From assembly GCA_050084515.1 (NCBI GenBank), contig CM114272.1, positions 58,032,001 to 58,096,000 of the forward strand: a DNA stretch of 64,000 bases. The letters are read 5' to 3'. The stretch comes from Blasia pusilla (taxonomy: Eukaryota > Marchantiophyta > Marchantiopsida > Blasiales). The translations under genes were made by a program, and so were the position numbers. Each line of letters begins with the position of its first letter. Position 1 is the stretch's first letter. Below the pieces are notes generated by a model, which saw only the letters and a program-made list of their open reading frames with translations, was not told where the DNA came from and did no database searches. This document shows positions 40,835 to 51,183 of this stretch, in pieces.

Positions 40835-43800
40835 ATGGAGGTGCGGAGTTTGGCGGGGGCGAATAGAGTGTCTGACGAGACGCTCGGGCGCATATTTGCG
40901 CACTTAGATAGTGCTGCGGACCGTAGAGCGGTGTCGCAGGTGTGCCACCAGTGGCGGCGTGTGGATGCGAATACGAGGAAGCATGTCTCAATATCCAACT
41001 GTTACAGTGTTTCACCCGCGGCCCTGTCACGGAGGTTTCCCAACTTGCAGTCTTTGAAGATTAAGGGACAACCTCGAGCATTTGATTATGCTGAACTTCT
41101 TGTGCCGAACTGGGGAGGATTTGCAAGGCCATGGGTGGCCGAGGTGGCTCGAGGCTACCCGCGGCGGTTGCAAAGCTTGTGGCTGCGTCGTATGCAAGTC
41201 ACTGATGCTGACCTCACATTGCTTGCCGATGCCTGTTCCGAGTCTTTGTTGTGTCTCAAGTTGCATAAATGTTCGGGTTTCTCCACTAGCGGCATCTGTG
41301 AGATTACCACGCGTTGCAGGTAGATTTCGGAGGAACTATTTCTCTAGCTTTCCTATTTGTCTGCCGGCCACTTCTGCCGGTGTTATGTTTTTTTTTCCAT
41401 TATCGTCTTTTCCATTAAATGACAAATAGCGGTCCGAGATCTGTAGTGCACTGAAGTGTTCATCTAGAGCAAGCTACGCGGTCTGTCCATGAGGATTGTT
41501 TTTTTCTCCACACAGGTTTGCCACCTGCTCTTCCTTTCAAACCGAAGCTCGCCGGCTTGGGGCTTTGTCCCAATGACCTCGGACTCTGAGAACTGCCGAG
41601 ACCAATCTGGAAGATCACATCGGATGTTTTGAAGTGTGAACCAGACAAACTGCCTTATCGTCAAAGGGTCTCACGTGAAAATCTCCTGTCGAACCTAACT
41701 TTGTTTCCCCATCCTCCGGGAACAACTCTAACATATTTCCCCTATCGTACAAAGACATTCATGGGTGTTCAACCAAGCCTGATACAGTCTGGTTTGCTTT
41801 CAGCAACCTAGGAGATTTTTTACTCATGTTGAATCTCCGGATACCCACTTCGAACTCTGGTGGCTTGCTAATTCCCCGGAGGAGCACAATGTGATAACTC
41901 AGACAGGCTTTTGACATCCTTACTCCGCACACGTAATGGAAAGTCAAGACTAGATTTGATCCTGTGCAGCCATACAACGTCCTCTTAGATGGGGTTTTGT
42001 GGATGGGTTGTCTCGGATGCCGTGTTGAACCCGCGAGCTTCAGACCTGCCGCTCAAATGTGGTAAATGCTTGACGGATGGATTCCGATTCACCAAAGCGC
42101 TGATGACGTTGCATGCGGTTCGTGGAACGTGTCTGATCCCTGTCAGTTAACTGTTGAGCTTCTTCGGTTCTGCGGGTGAATCCCCTCAATTTGTTCTCCA
42201 TGTGGAGATGGTGTAATTGAGAGTCACTCGATAGTGGTAGTGTACACTCAAACTCCTGTGCACTACTGATGTACATGTCACGATGTACAGTGGATCTCGA
42301 ATCGGAAGAAAGTATCGAATGCAGGGTCAGCGGCTGTTTGATACCTATTGCCACGACATGTTCATCGTTGCAGCATTTGTTCTGGGAGTGTCGCAGGGAA
42401 AGTGGGTTGGCGTCGGTTACCGAAGCACTCAATAATATTGACTAGCAGGGACATGAACTTAGGTCGCCTCCGATCTCCTATTGAACGTAACAGATGTGCA
42501 ATTGTCTTGGGATTGTCTAGGAGATCATACAAATGAAGCGGTCTTTGACTCTTATCACATATACGAGATTCTTAATAGAAGTATGAAGTAGCCAAACCTC
42601 CATCGTCGACGTATTGCAACGGGTCTCATCGTCTCGCCTGCTGGAACTTAATTTCTATCCTAATCCCCACAGGCACCTCTAAAGACCGACGAACGAAAAT
42701 CGTCCGTCGGTTTACTAGCTGTTTCAGAACTACAAGTCGCCCTTCTCAGGCTTCTCAATTTGAAATGCATTCCAAGGATCCTTCACGTATTCATTTATTT
42801 TCAAGACTGATGTATTCTTGGAAACGTGCTGATATATCTGAATGAGGTCAGATTGGGCTCTGGATATCTGGTATAGTGCGAGTCGAGAATGTTCATCCCA
42901 TGGTGGTTACTGGGAACGACTTCAGCTTGTTGTCGCAGTTTCCATTTGCCATTGTTTGACGCGTTTTCCCGATCTGACTCATCTCGTGCCTTGTCTCTTC
43001 GTCAGATCTCTCAAGGTTTTATTTATGGAAGAGAGCCAAATTGCAGTTCCAAACCAGGATGGTCGATGGCTACACGAGCTTGCGTTGAACAACTGTACGC
43101 TGGAAGAGTTGAATTTTCAAGAAACTAGCCTGGTAGCTATCAGTGTCGCAGATTTGGAGGCAATTGTAGTAAACTGCAAATCACTGAGGTCACTGAAAGT
43201 CAGTGATATCGAGGTTGATATCCTGCAAATGAGGTCCATTTTAAGCAGAGCTACCTCATTGAAAGAACTTGGAACAGGATGCTGTAACAGTATCGGAGAG
43301 ACTCAAGAAGTCGAAGGACTCTACCTCCCTGAAAGCGTCATTGGCCTCTCGGGCCTCTATTTGCTGGGTGACAACGCACTGACACTGATAGCCAATTTCT
43401 TGCCAAATTTGAAGAAGCTCGACCTTAAGTTTACGATGCTCAGTCCAGAAGGCCACTGTCGGCTCCTCTCATACTGCGTCAGCCTGGAAGAATTAGAGGC
43501 ATGGCCCTGATGCCCTCTTGCACTCCCCTACGTCCAGTCTTGTTGTTTTTGGCGTACTTCTCACTGATTCTCTGAATTGGTGCAGACACTATTCATGGAT
43601 TTCAGTTGACATCAATGAAGTGCATTTTGTTGGGTCTCCAGGCATTTGCCTATCTCTGAAGAGACATGACTTTAAAGAGCACTGAGATGCTTGCAAAGCG
43701 AAGCTTAGATTGGGGAGGCAGGAAAACGAGGCAGTAAGGAGACTTACACAGTCCACTCTCATTCTTGACAGACCCATACCTTAGCTACGCTGCCAAATTG

Positions 43801-44731
43801 ATCCACATCTAGTATTTGGTCATGAAATAGTAGATTTTAGTAGGTACTCTAACTGCAAATGGCAAATAATGTGAATAGGTCAAGTCTCTAAATGTGGCAG
43901 GAGTTTATGAATTGAAAAAGTGAACGCCGTTCGTTGTCTGAACAGGTCAGGAATGGGCTTGGAGATGAAGGACTGAAAATGGTGGCCAGTACTTGCAAGC
44001 AACTAAGGCGAATTCGGGTGGACGAGGGTGAGGAAGATGGAGAGGGATTTCTTTCTCCTGTAGGCATCATACCCATTGCACAGAACTGTGTGAATCTCGA
44101 GTTTCTCGTCATGTACGTGGCAGACCTTGACAATGCAACCCTGGCAGCAGTTGGGCAAAACTGCCCACAGATGAGGGATTGTCGTTTTGTCCTTATGTCG
44201 ACCTTGGAAGAAGTTGCGGACTTGCCCCTTGATAAAGGCGTTAAGAGTCTGTTGGAAGGTTGTGAGAAACTTACTCGATTCGCCTTGTATGTACGACATG
44301 GGGGTTTGACAGATAAGGGTATGGGTTACATTGGGGAGTTTGGAGGCAGACTAAAGTGGATCTTGCTGGGTTGTGCGGGGGAAACTGATGAGGGTTTGAT
44401 GAGCCTGGCATCTGGATGTCGGTCACTGGAAAGACTAGAAATGAGAGATTGTCCTGTGACAGAGGCAGGACTGGCGTCTGCTGCCATTAAAATGAAGGAC
44501 AGTCTCAAGTTCCTATGGGTGCAAGGTTACCAAGCAACAGAAGCTGGAGGGAAAATTCTGGCTAGGTCAAGGCCCTTGTGGAATGTAGAAATCTGTTCAG
44601 GATCAACAGAACTGCCAGTTCAACTTCTGGCTTACTGTTCATTAGCAGGTCCGCGAACTGATTGTCCACCTGGAGTGGATTTGTTAGTGTTAGGTCCGGT
44701 TGAGGAGCCAAATGAACTTGAAATTATGTAA
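40835..44731 (+). CDS. COI1: COI1, F-box/LRR jasmonate co-receptor
   Basis: Three exons: 40835-41319, 43006-43498, 43946-44731, giving 587 residues (Arabidopsis COI1 is 592). COI1 is the substrate-recognition part of an SCF ubiquitin ligase that, with a jasmonate ligand, binds and destroys JAZ repressors in the nucleus. The F-box is at about 12-50 (DETLGRIFAHLDSAADRRAV, then QVCHQW), followed by leucine-rich repeats to the end (YCSLAGPRTDCPPGV). Ligand-contact residues of the Arabidopsis protein, by my hand alignment: R85, R348, Y386, R409, Y444, R496, W519 correspond to R81, R350, Y383, R406, Y441, R493, W517, all kept. A384 is V381 here. Intron 1 is GT-AG (AG|GTAG..CAG|ATCTC). Intron 2 needs a GC donor (GAG|GCATGG..CAG|GTCAGG); the protein match across it is exact in length. 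Both introns interrupt the sequence where I would expect from seed-plant COI1 alignment. Confidence 0.92.
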
Positions 44732-46441
44732 TGAGGTGGGGGTGGGAAATGCACCGGATTGCTTAGTTGCAGGCAGCATAGCTTCTTTTTATTTGCTTTT
44801 CTTGAAACTTGGGCAGTTTTTTTCCCTCCTGTATACACCTCATCTACTGTATGCCGAATCCGCCGCTGGATGAGCCTCCTGGATAATGGGCAGCTGGGAG
44901 TCACTTGACTTGGATCCTTACCACCACAGCTTTGTATCATGGTTTGTCGTTGCATACCTTATTATTACCTACTTGGACCTCTGCAGTCTCGGAACTAGAA
45001 CAGATTTTGGTTCCCACCAATGCGAAGTATAGTTGTCCTACCATGTGAAGGTCAGTTTTCGAAAGAAACTCAGATTGAATATGTTCATATCTTGTTGCTG
45101 AAAATAGATTTCAAAGTCAATGATCAGTGCCCACTTTTCCTATGATGATACGAAATGGTTTGGAATCCATATTAAGGAGTCTCCGAACGAGTGGTGTATC
45201 TTAGGAAAGTGAGGCCAAAACAGTGATTTCGTTTTTCATGAAGGCTCAAGACAATAAGTTCAACACTTTGTGCTCGATGGCATGCTGGTAGTTTCACTCA
45301 CGTTATATTTCATCTTCTTTTTACGTTCAGAGTTATTTCCAGAGTGTGGTTTGGAACTTTTGAACCTATCATGTCAAATCTTGTTCTGCTTTCCTGTCCA
45401 AAACCTCTGTGGAGCCTACTTTCGTGCCCAGGAGAGTCAGACACGGTAGGTTCATAATCTACGGAATGGTTTTGTCCTGTGGACACGCCCAGCCTCCCAA
45501 CTCGAGATGACGAGGGAGGAGCATTATTTGGAGACATCTTGAAGAATTAGGTTAGCTGCATGTTTTAGTCGTGGCCACCGTAGTTGGCCGGTTCGTGAAG
45601 ATGTGTCATTAGTGCAGTTTTGATGTGCGTAGGTGTCCATGCACATGTGGTATCAGGATTGGCCTTACCGTAGTGTTCGCGGGCCGCATAAAGGTCTGCT
45701 GTACGGCGGAGCTTTGAGCGTCCCTATCAGTTTGGTGACTACCTGTATGTTGAAAAGAAATTACAGTGTAAACCACACATGCAGATTATGATTGTAGGAG
45801 AATATTATCATCTGAAGGTGGCAGTTTGAATATTAAGCTGTTTTTTAATATTAAACCGCAAGGGCCAATAGAATCGCTAGAACAGGAGACTCACTCCAAA
45901 TAAAGTTGAGATATTGAGACTTTTTTGGGTCAAATAAATCATGTATCACGTGGTTTAGTGAAGCGTCGAACTTCCTAGTTCAGAGCCAGGTTTGAGCCTT
46001 TCTAGTAGGGTGCTTTGAGGAAACTCCAAATGCTCAAGTTTCCTTCGGCAACAGCAGGCTTACCTTGCTGGGAATGGAGATCCTGTATCAAAGTTCGGCT
46101 TGATGAGCTTTCCTTAAAGCGAGGCAGATCGACGAATAAACTTGAGGAGTTTCCTCAAGTTTCCTCTGGTATTCCAATTATAAAGGACATTCTCACAGGC
46201 TCAACTTACATTTTTGATCCGGTAATTCTGAAACTCTGTCTTTAAACCGAGAGGGCGCACGCCGTTTCGTAAGTGTGGTGGTACGCACTCAACTCAGCCT
46301 TACTCTTATAAAACATACTATCAACGTAGGGGAGTGTGTTTGCCACCTCCAAATTGATCTGGACGAACTTACCGAAATCCCGTGAAGTTTACAGCAGCGG
46401 GAGTTCCAATCTCTTGGCCTGTCCCCAGACGTTGCTCTTAA
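44732..46441. other. COI1 3' flank and intergenic DNA
   Basis: 44732 to about 45000 is probably the COI1 3' UTR. A 75-codon minus-strand frame at 45310-45537 (MSPNNAPPSSSRVGRLGVST) looks protein-like but has no match I know. No other feature. Confidence 0.4.
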
Positions 46442-46735
46442 TCAGCGAGCTTTTGCTCTCTGCGGCGGAGTGACGACATGATGGCCACCGATTCCCGTGG
46501 AAGTTAACACGAAGCGCGACCGGACCCGACCCCCGGCCCTCCGGCGTACATTGGAAGGCCCTTTCGCGTCGGGGTGATGGAAGCTGGACACTGTGGGGCG
46601 TCTTCCAAGAGAAGAAGTCAGCACGGAGAGCACCACACGCCTTCTCTCCTTGGGAACTTTTCCACAGCGAGCTGCCAAGAGAAAACCGGGAACAGAAACC
46701 GCTGTAGCTGCAGGATAAGGAGCTCGAAGAGCCAT
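46442..46735 (-). CDS. Possible first exon with transit-peptide-like start, unidentified
   Basis: A 97-codon minus-strand frame beginning MALRAPYPAATAVSVPGFLL and continuing with AARCGKVPKERRRVVLSVLT. The start (Ala, Val, Arg, no acids for over 20 residues) would suit an organelle-targeted protein. The rest (RRRAGGRVRSRFVLTSTGIG) is Arg-rich and matches no family I recognise. The overlapping plus-strand frame at 46574-46882 is equally long, so coding on either strand is unproven. Confidence 0.25.
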   Translation of the reverse strand: MALRAPYPAATAVSVPGFLLAARCGKVPKERRRVVLSVLTSSLGRRPTVSSFHHPDAKGPSNVRRRAGGRVRSRFVLTSTGIGGHHVVTPPQRAKAR

Positions 46736-47059
46736 CTCCCGCTACTCGCGTATGGAATGCCGCAGAAAAAGATCCACGAGTTCAAATTCGGGATCTCAGG
46801 AACCCAGCTCTGGAGTCTGGAAACGACCGATGGTCCGCACATTCACCGGTCTATCGTCCACGAATTTCTTCGTAAGTTTTGAACTTGCCATTGTTTCATG
46901 TAGGCGCGAATCGCTTTCGCAAAGTTTTCTCGGGAATGCAAAGCTCTAAGTGCGAGAGGAAACGCTCGACTTTGAGTAGACCACGCAACGGCGTGTTGCA
47001 AAATCCACAACCATGACTTCTGTTCTCCGACTCCATCTCTCCTCCAACAAATGTAACCC

Positions 47060-47095
47060 GCAACGATCCGTGCGATGCACGGATCCCTTCTTAAT
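47060..47095 (+). repeat. Helitron-like 3' hairpin
   Basis: ATCCGTGCGATGCACGGAT is a perfect 8-bp-arm hairpin of the plant Helitron 3' type, followed by CCCTTCTTAATT, where CTAG would be expected. No matching left end was found. Confidence 0.35.
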
Positions 47096-47439
47096 TAATA
47101 GTTGAAACGTAAGTCTACCTCACCAATTTTTGAAAGAAGTCTAGTGACACGTGTCACACATCCAATTAGCACGTAGATATTTGGTTCCGCAGTAGCACAG
47201 CCGTTTTGCGTGCTCTTCCCTTTCCCATCAGCTCCGAGTCCTCTTCCAACACGCACGTACGATCCATCATCGAGCTTCCTGAGCTTACCCTGGCGATGTC
47301 GGCCGCAGATTCTTGACCAGGACTCCGATCAAAGCCAACCAGCCACCCGACTCCACTTCGGGAGCCGAAGGCATGAGTCCGTGCCAGACAGAGGTCCCGG
47401 GGGTCGGAGGTGATGTCGACACGTACCGGGAAGTTTGAG

Positions 47440-47471
47440 GAGGAGGACGGGTTTGAGAACCCGTCCTCCTC
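47440..47471. repeat. Perfect inverted repeat, 14-bp arms
   Basis: GAGGAGGACGGGTT (47440-47453) and AACCCGTCCTCCTC (47458-47471) around the loop TGAG. Confidence 0.9.
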
Positions 47472-47728
47472 GTGACGACACGTAAGTTTTTAAACTCTTC
47501 CCCTTACGACACGTGTCTAAGGGAGTTCGTTCTCTTCGGGTTTGAACGTTATTCGGGTACGAGCACCAACTAGTAATAAATAAAAGAAGAGGGCCCTTAC
47601 CACAGACAGCCACGGCAGCTCGAAGTAAGCACAATCCAAACACGCCTTCGCAATCGCGTTCTCGCCAAGCGGCGCTTACAATCTCGGGATTATACGAGAT
47701 GTCGTATGGGCACTTTCCGCATGTAATA

Positions 47729-47960
47729 GGGGTGTCAAAGATCCCCTATCCGGGGGTTCTTGGGCACCCGGAATTTCTCCTAGCGATAGTTCTTTCCCGA
47801 ATCCCCATTCCTTTTTCTCCCATTCTGGTCATAAGTACGTGAGTGTGCGGTTTTCCAGGGTATTTCCGGATCCTTCAATACGTCTCATTATAAAACTGCC
47901 CCCTCTTCTTCCGGAAGCAAATAAAGACCAGTCCTTCGGGGGGTAATCTTTGACACCCCC
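47729..47960. mobile_element. Intact MITE, GGGGTGTCAAAGAT family
   Basis: Left end GGGGTGTCAAAGATCCCC, right end (complement) GGGGGTGTCAAAGATTACCC. TAATA stands immediately outside both ends (47724-47728 and 47961-47965), a clean target-site duplication. 232 bp, non-coding. The inverted, older relative is at 10518-10798. The superfamily is not certain: a 5-bp (or shorter, TAA-type) duplication is compatible with more than one TIR superfamily. Confidence 0.8.
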
Positions 47961-47965
47961 TAATA

Positions 47966-50900
47966 ACGCCACAAGTACTTTCCGCGTGAGGTTCAACCCA
48001 CGAGCGAATCGAAGACTTCTCGGGCCACATCCGTCATAATCATTTCCTCCCCGTCACAGCGGTGCGACGATTCCCCGTCACGAATCGGTAAAGCTCCACT
48101 CCGCCGGCAGACTACTAGTCGTCGCTCAGTGCAAACTCTCCCTCTTTCTCGGCTGATCCTTCGCCAGCCCCAGCCAGCGTCTTTCGAAGGCGTGCTTCTC
48201 CCAGATTCTTGGTCTGTACGTGGGCGACATGTAGGGCTGTGCGGTACCGGCGTGTACTTGCATCAGCAGAATCGGCACATAGAGCAGCGCACATAGCTAG
48301 AGAGGAGGGGAGCGAGCGAGGAGCAGGAGCAGCCAGGCAAGAATCAAGTGACGCGAGGCGCGCTCGTGAGAGTAGAGTGCCGGTGCATACGCCGATTCCC
48401 GTTGACCTGACACTCACTCACTCACCCGCCCAGCCCAGCGCAGGTTTGCGAGCGCACAATGCATACCTTGCTTGCCTTGCGTGCGATTGCTGCCGCCCGG
48501 CTACGGGCCGGACGGACCCGCATCACATCGCGTCGGATTCGAAGCAGGCAGATTGCGTGCAGGATTGGAGCCCCGGACGGGCGTTTCACGAGGATCTCCG
48601 AAGTCTGTCGAGCTCGTGTGGGCAGGGCCTACGCCGAGTCCACGCTCCGTCGAACTCTGGAAGGTTGCCGGAGCAACGGTGCAATTGGTCTGCAGCACGA
48701 GTCATGTCTTGGACAGTGGGGCCGATGTCTAGAAGCAGATGGATCGAGCCTGAGAGGGTTTTGGTGTTTCGAATCGGCTTCCTAACATTCCAGGAAGGGA
48801 GTTGTTGCAGTGTAGAGTCGGTCCCCTTTGAACTGTGGGCTGTAGTCGCTGTGCAGTGGTCCACTTCTGCTGCAGAGCGGATTTTCCATGGCCGTCCACC
48901 GCATCAGGCGGGTCTTCTTGATCGTAATGCAGTGGAGTCGAGTGGAGTGGAATGGAGCGCAGTGGTGGTCCATTTGGTCTGCAGTCTCGCACGCAAGAGA
49001 ACTACCTCACCGAAGTCGGACCTTCGGGTAGATGTCGAGCCAGCACCAGAGGTAGACATTCTTGTCTACCTCTGGGCTGTGGTTTTTTTTCTCCGTGTCT
49101 CTGCCTCAAGACTCGGATTAATAAACCGGGATTTGTGCATATGTAGAAGCACAATTCATAGATCAAGGAGGTTGTAGAGCCATACAAACTACGCACACAG
49201 GTCCAAAGAGCCAACCAGAAAGCCAACTAGCTCCAGGTCCAAGTCTCAGCCGTCCAGAGGGAAATGAACATGGGAACTCCCTCGAACGAGAAACCAGAAC
49301 TGGGGGGAAAAGAGGATGGAAGAACCCATCAATGCTTATGGTAAGGCATAAGACATGACTACGGGAATGGACCTCTGGAAACAATTATGAAGACTAAGAT
49401 TACCGTTTATCCAAACCTCCTGTGGAATCCCACAATTTGAGCCCAAGGCAATGCGATGTAGATCTGGCGTATGATTGAGTACACCTCCCATTGGCTCCCA
49501 CGGCTTGAGCACAATGCCATGCAATGGAGACCTGGAGTCTGATCGAAAGGGGGGATGAGAACGAGTTTGGAACGTTGCACTTCGGAAAAGTTGGAAATGT
49601 GAGCCATGGAGCCGCGAACTATAGCTAGAGGATAGTAGAGCAGTTTCTTAATTGAATCCAGGGATTGTAAGCAGCCTGGAACTTTAGAACGAAAATCCTG
49701 AACCCTGAAGTATAGAAACGTTGATAGCATCGACAAAGGGAAGGCTCATGGCAGAAAAGCTGAGGTTGGCAATTGGAAGACGAATCCTCTGTACTAAATT
49801 TAGTACGAGAGTAAAAATTGCGATCTCCGTTTGGAATTTGGAATCTGAGTTGAAAACTGGAACTAAGTGGTCCAACTCGGGAAAATCTGCCCAACGAACT
49901 ACCACGATCAGCCCAAAACCTGTCGACTGTGTCTAAGCAGCGACCCTACTCATCGACCTAATTGAGCAAGCTCCAGGGGACACTTTCCAGGATTTCGATA
50001 GACAGCGTCCTGAATTGGGTCAAGTGTCTCGCCTCCATGGTGAATTGGAGGATGTTCTGATTGATTTAAGTGCTTGTAGTACGTGCTGAGGCTAGCAGGT
50101 CAGTGCAAGATTCCGCTCAGAACGCGGCACTGTCAATAGATATTGCGTTTGGGGATTCGGAGGGACCTTGGTCCATTCCTTGACAAGACCCTAGGTTTGA
50201 ACTGGATGGACATCCTTAACTGGGTGAATTTGGGTCTTGTATCCCACTTCCATGGTGGACCGGAGGGCGTTTTGATTGATTTAGTGTTTGTACGTGCTGG
50301 GGCTGTAGGTCAATGAAAGCTTACGCTCGAAACGCTGCACTGGTCGTGGAGATTGCGCTGTAGGGAGTTGCAGGGACCTTCACAGAAACCAGACTCGGAT
50401 CTGTCAGGTTCATTCATTGACGAGATCAAAGAAACCGGTGAGAGCTTGCCTCCATGAACAGGCAGGCATGCGTTCCCTTCGTCCACACACCAGCAGCAGC
50501 AAGAGAAACTGATGTCATGGCAGGTCCCAAGTCGGTCCGTTTGTGAATTCTTCACTTGACTTAGATTTTTCTGTGCTGGGAAATGGCCTTTCATTCACCC
50601 ACCGAGCTGTCTGTCTGTCTATCTGCTGGTTGTCATAGCTGTCTGTGGTGGCATGGAAACTGTGCACTGCAGCTCCAGGTTGTCCCGTTTTCCCGCACGC
50701 TTCCGATTTCTACTGATTCCTGCCATTGAATATCGCCACTGCCGCTGCGGTTTGGGGCAGTCCCCTGTACATCCTCTCCCTGTGCTCCAGCCTCCGTGTT
50801 CTTAGCAAGAATCGAAGAAGTCTTTCTTGATTGCTGCTCCGCTTTCTACGGTCTTGTCATGGGACTATTCATCAACAGCGTTTTGATCTCGCAGAATCCC

Positions 50901-51183
50901 GAAATAGCTCCGACCGTTCGTGGATGAGGTTTCTTGGCATTTTCTTCCTATGAATCTGTCAGCTCGTGGGTCACGCCAGGGTGGTTGTTGGTGGAAATTG
51001 GCACTGGAAATAAATCCTTGTTGAATCACACTCCTTTACACTCTTTTTGGCGCACCCTCCGTACATATCCTTCTGACCATCTCCTATTGCTGCAGATCTG
51101 GCCACAGCCATCTCGGAGACGGCCTCTCCGGCCATTACGAAGACTGCTGGTTGAGGAACTCGAGCAATCCATTCAATTGCGAG
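47966..51183. other. Intergenic DNA and upstream region of the nicotinamidase gene
   Basis: GC-rich from 48100 to 49000, where long frames occur by composition on both strands. CTGTCTGT repeats at about 50606-50622. The last few hundred bases should contain the nicotinamidase promoter and 5' UTR. I can support no gene. Confidence 0.4.

Noticed and set aside
40094-40903. 269-codon minus-strand frame rich in Pro, Ser and Leu
   Set aside because: It is antisense to the purine-rich COI1 leader and the first COI1 codons; composition explains the open frame.
43499-43510. COI1 as a pseudogene because exon 2 runs into TGA
   Set aside because: A GC-AG intron restores the frame and gives a gapless match to known COI1, and all three exons are otherwise free of stops.
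46574-46882. 102-codon plus-strand frame overlapping the minus-strand candidate
   Set aside because: No domain and no splice context; at most one strand can be right and neither is proven.
48209-49177. 322-codon plus-strand frame
   Set aside because: No ATG at the start (TTG), no recognisable domain, overlapping long frames on both strands in a GC-rich stretch. I could not support it as a gene.
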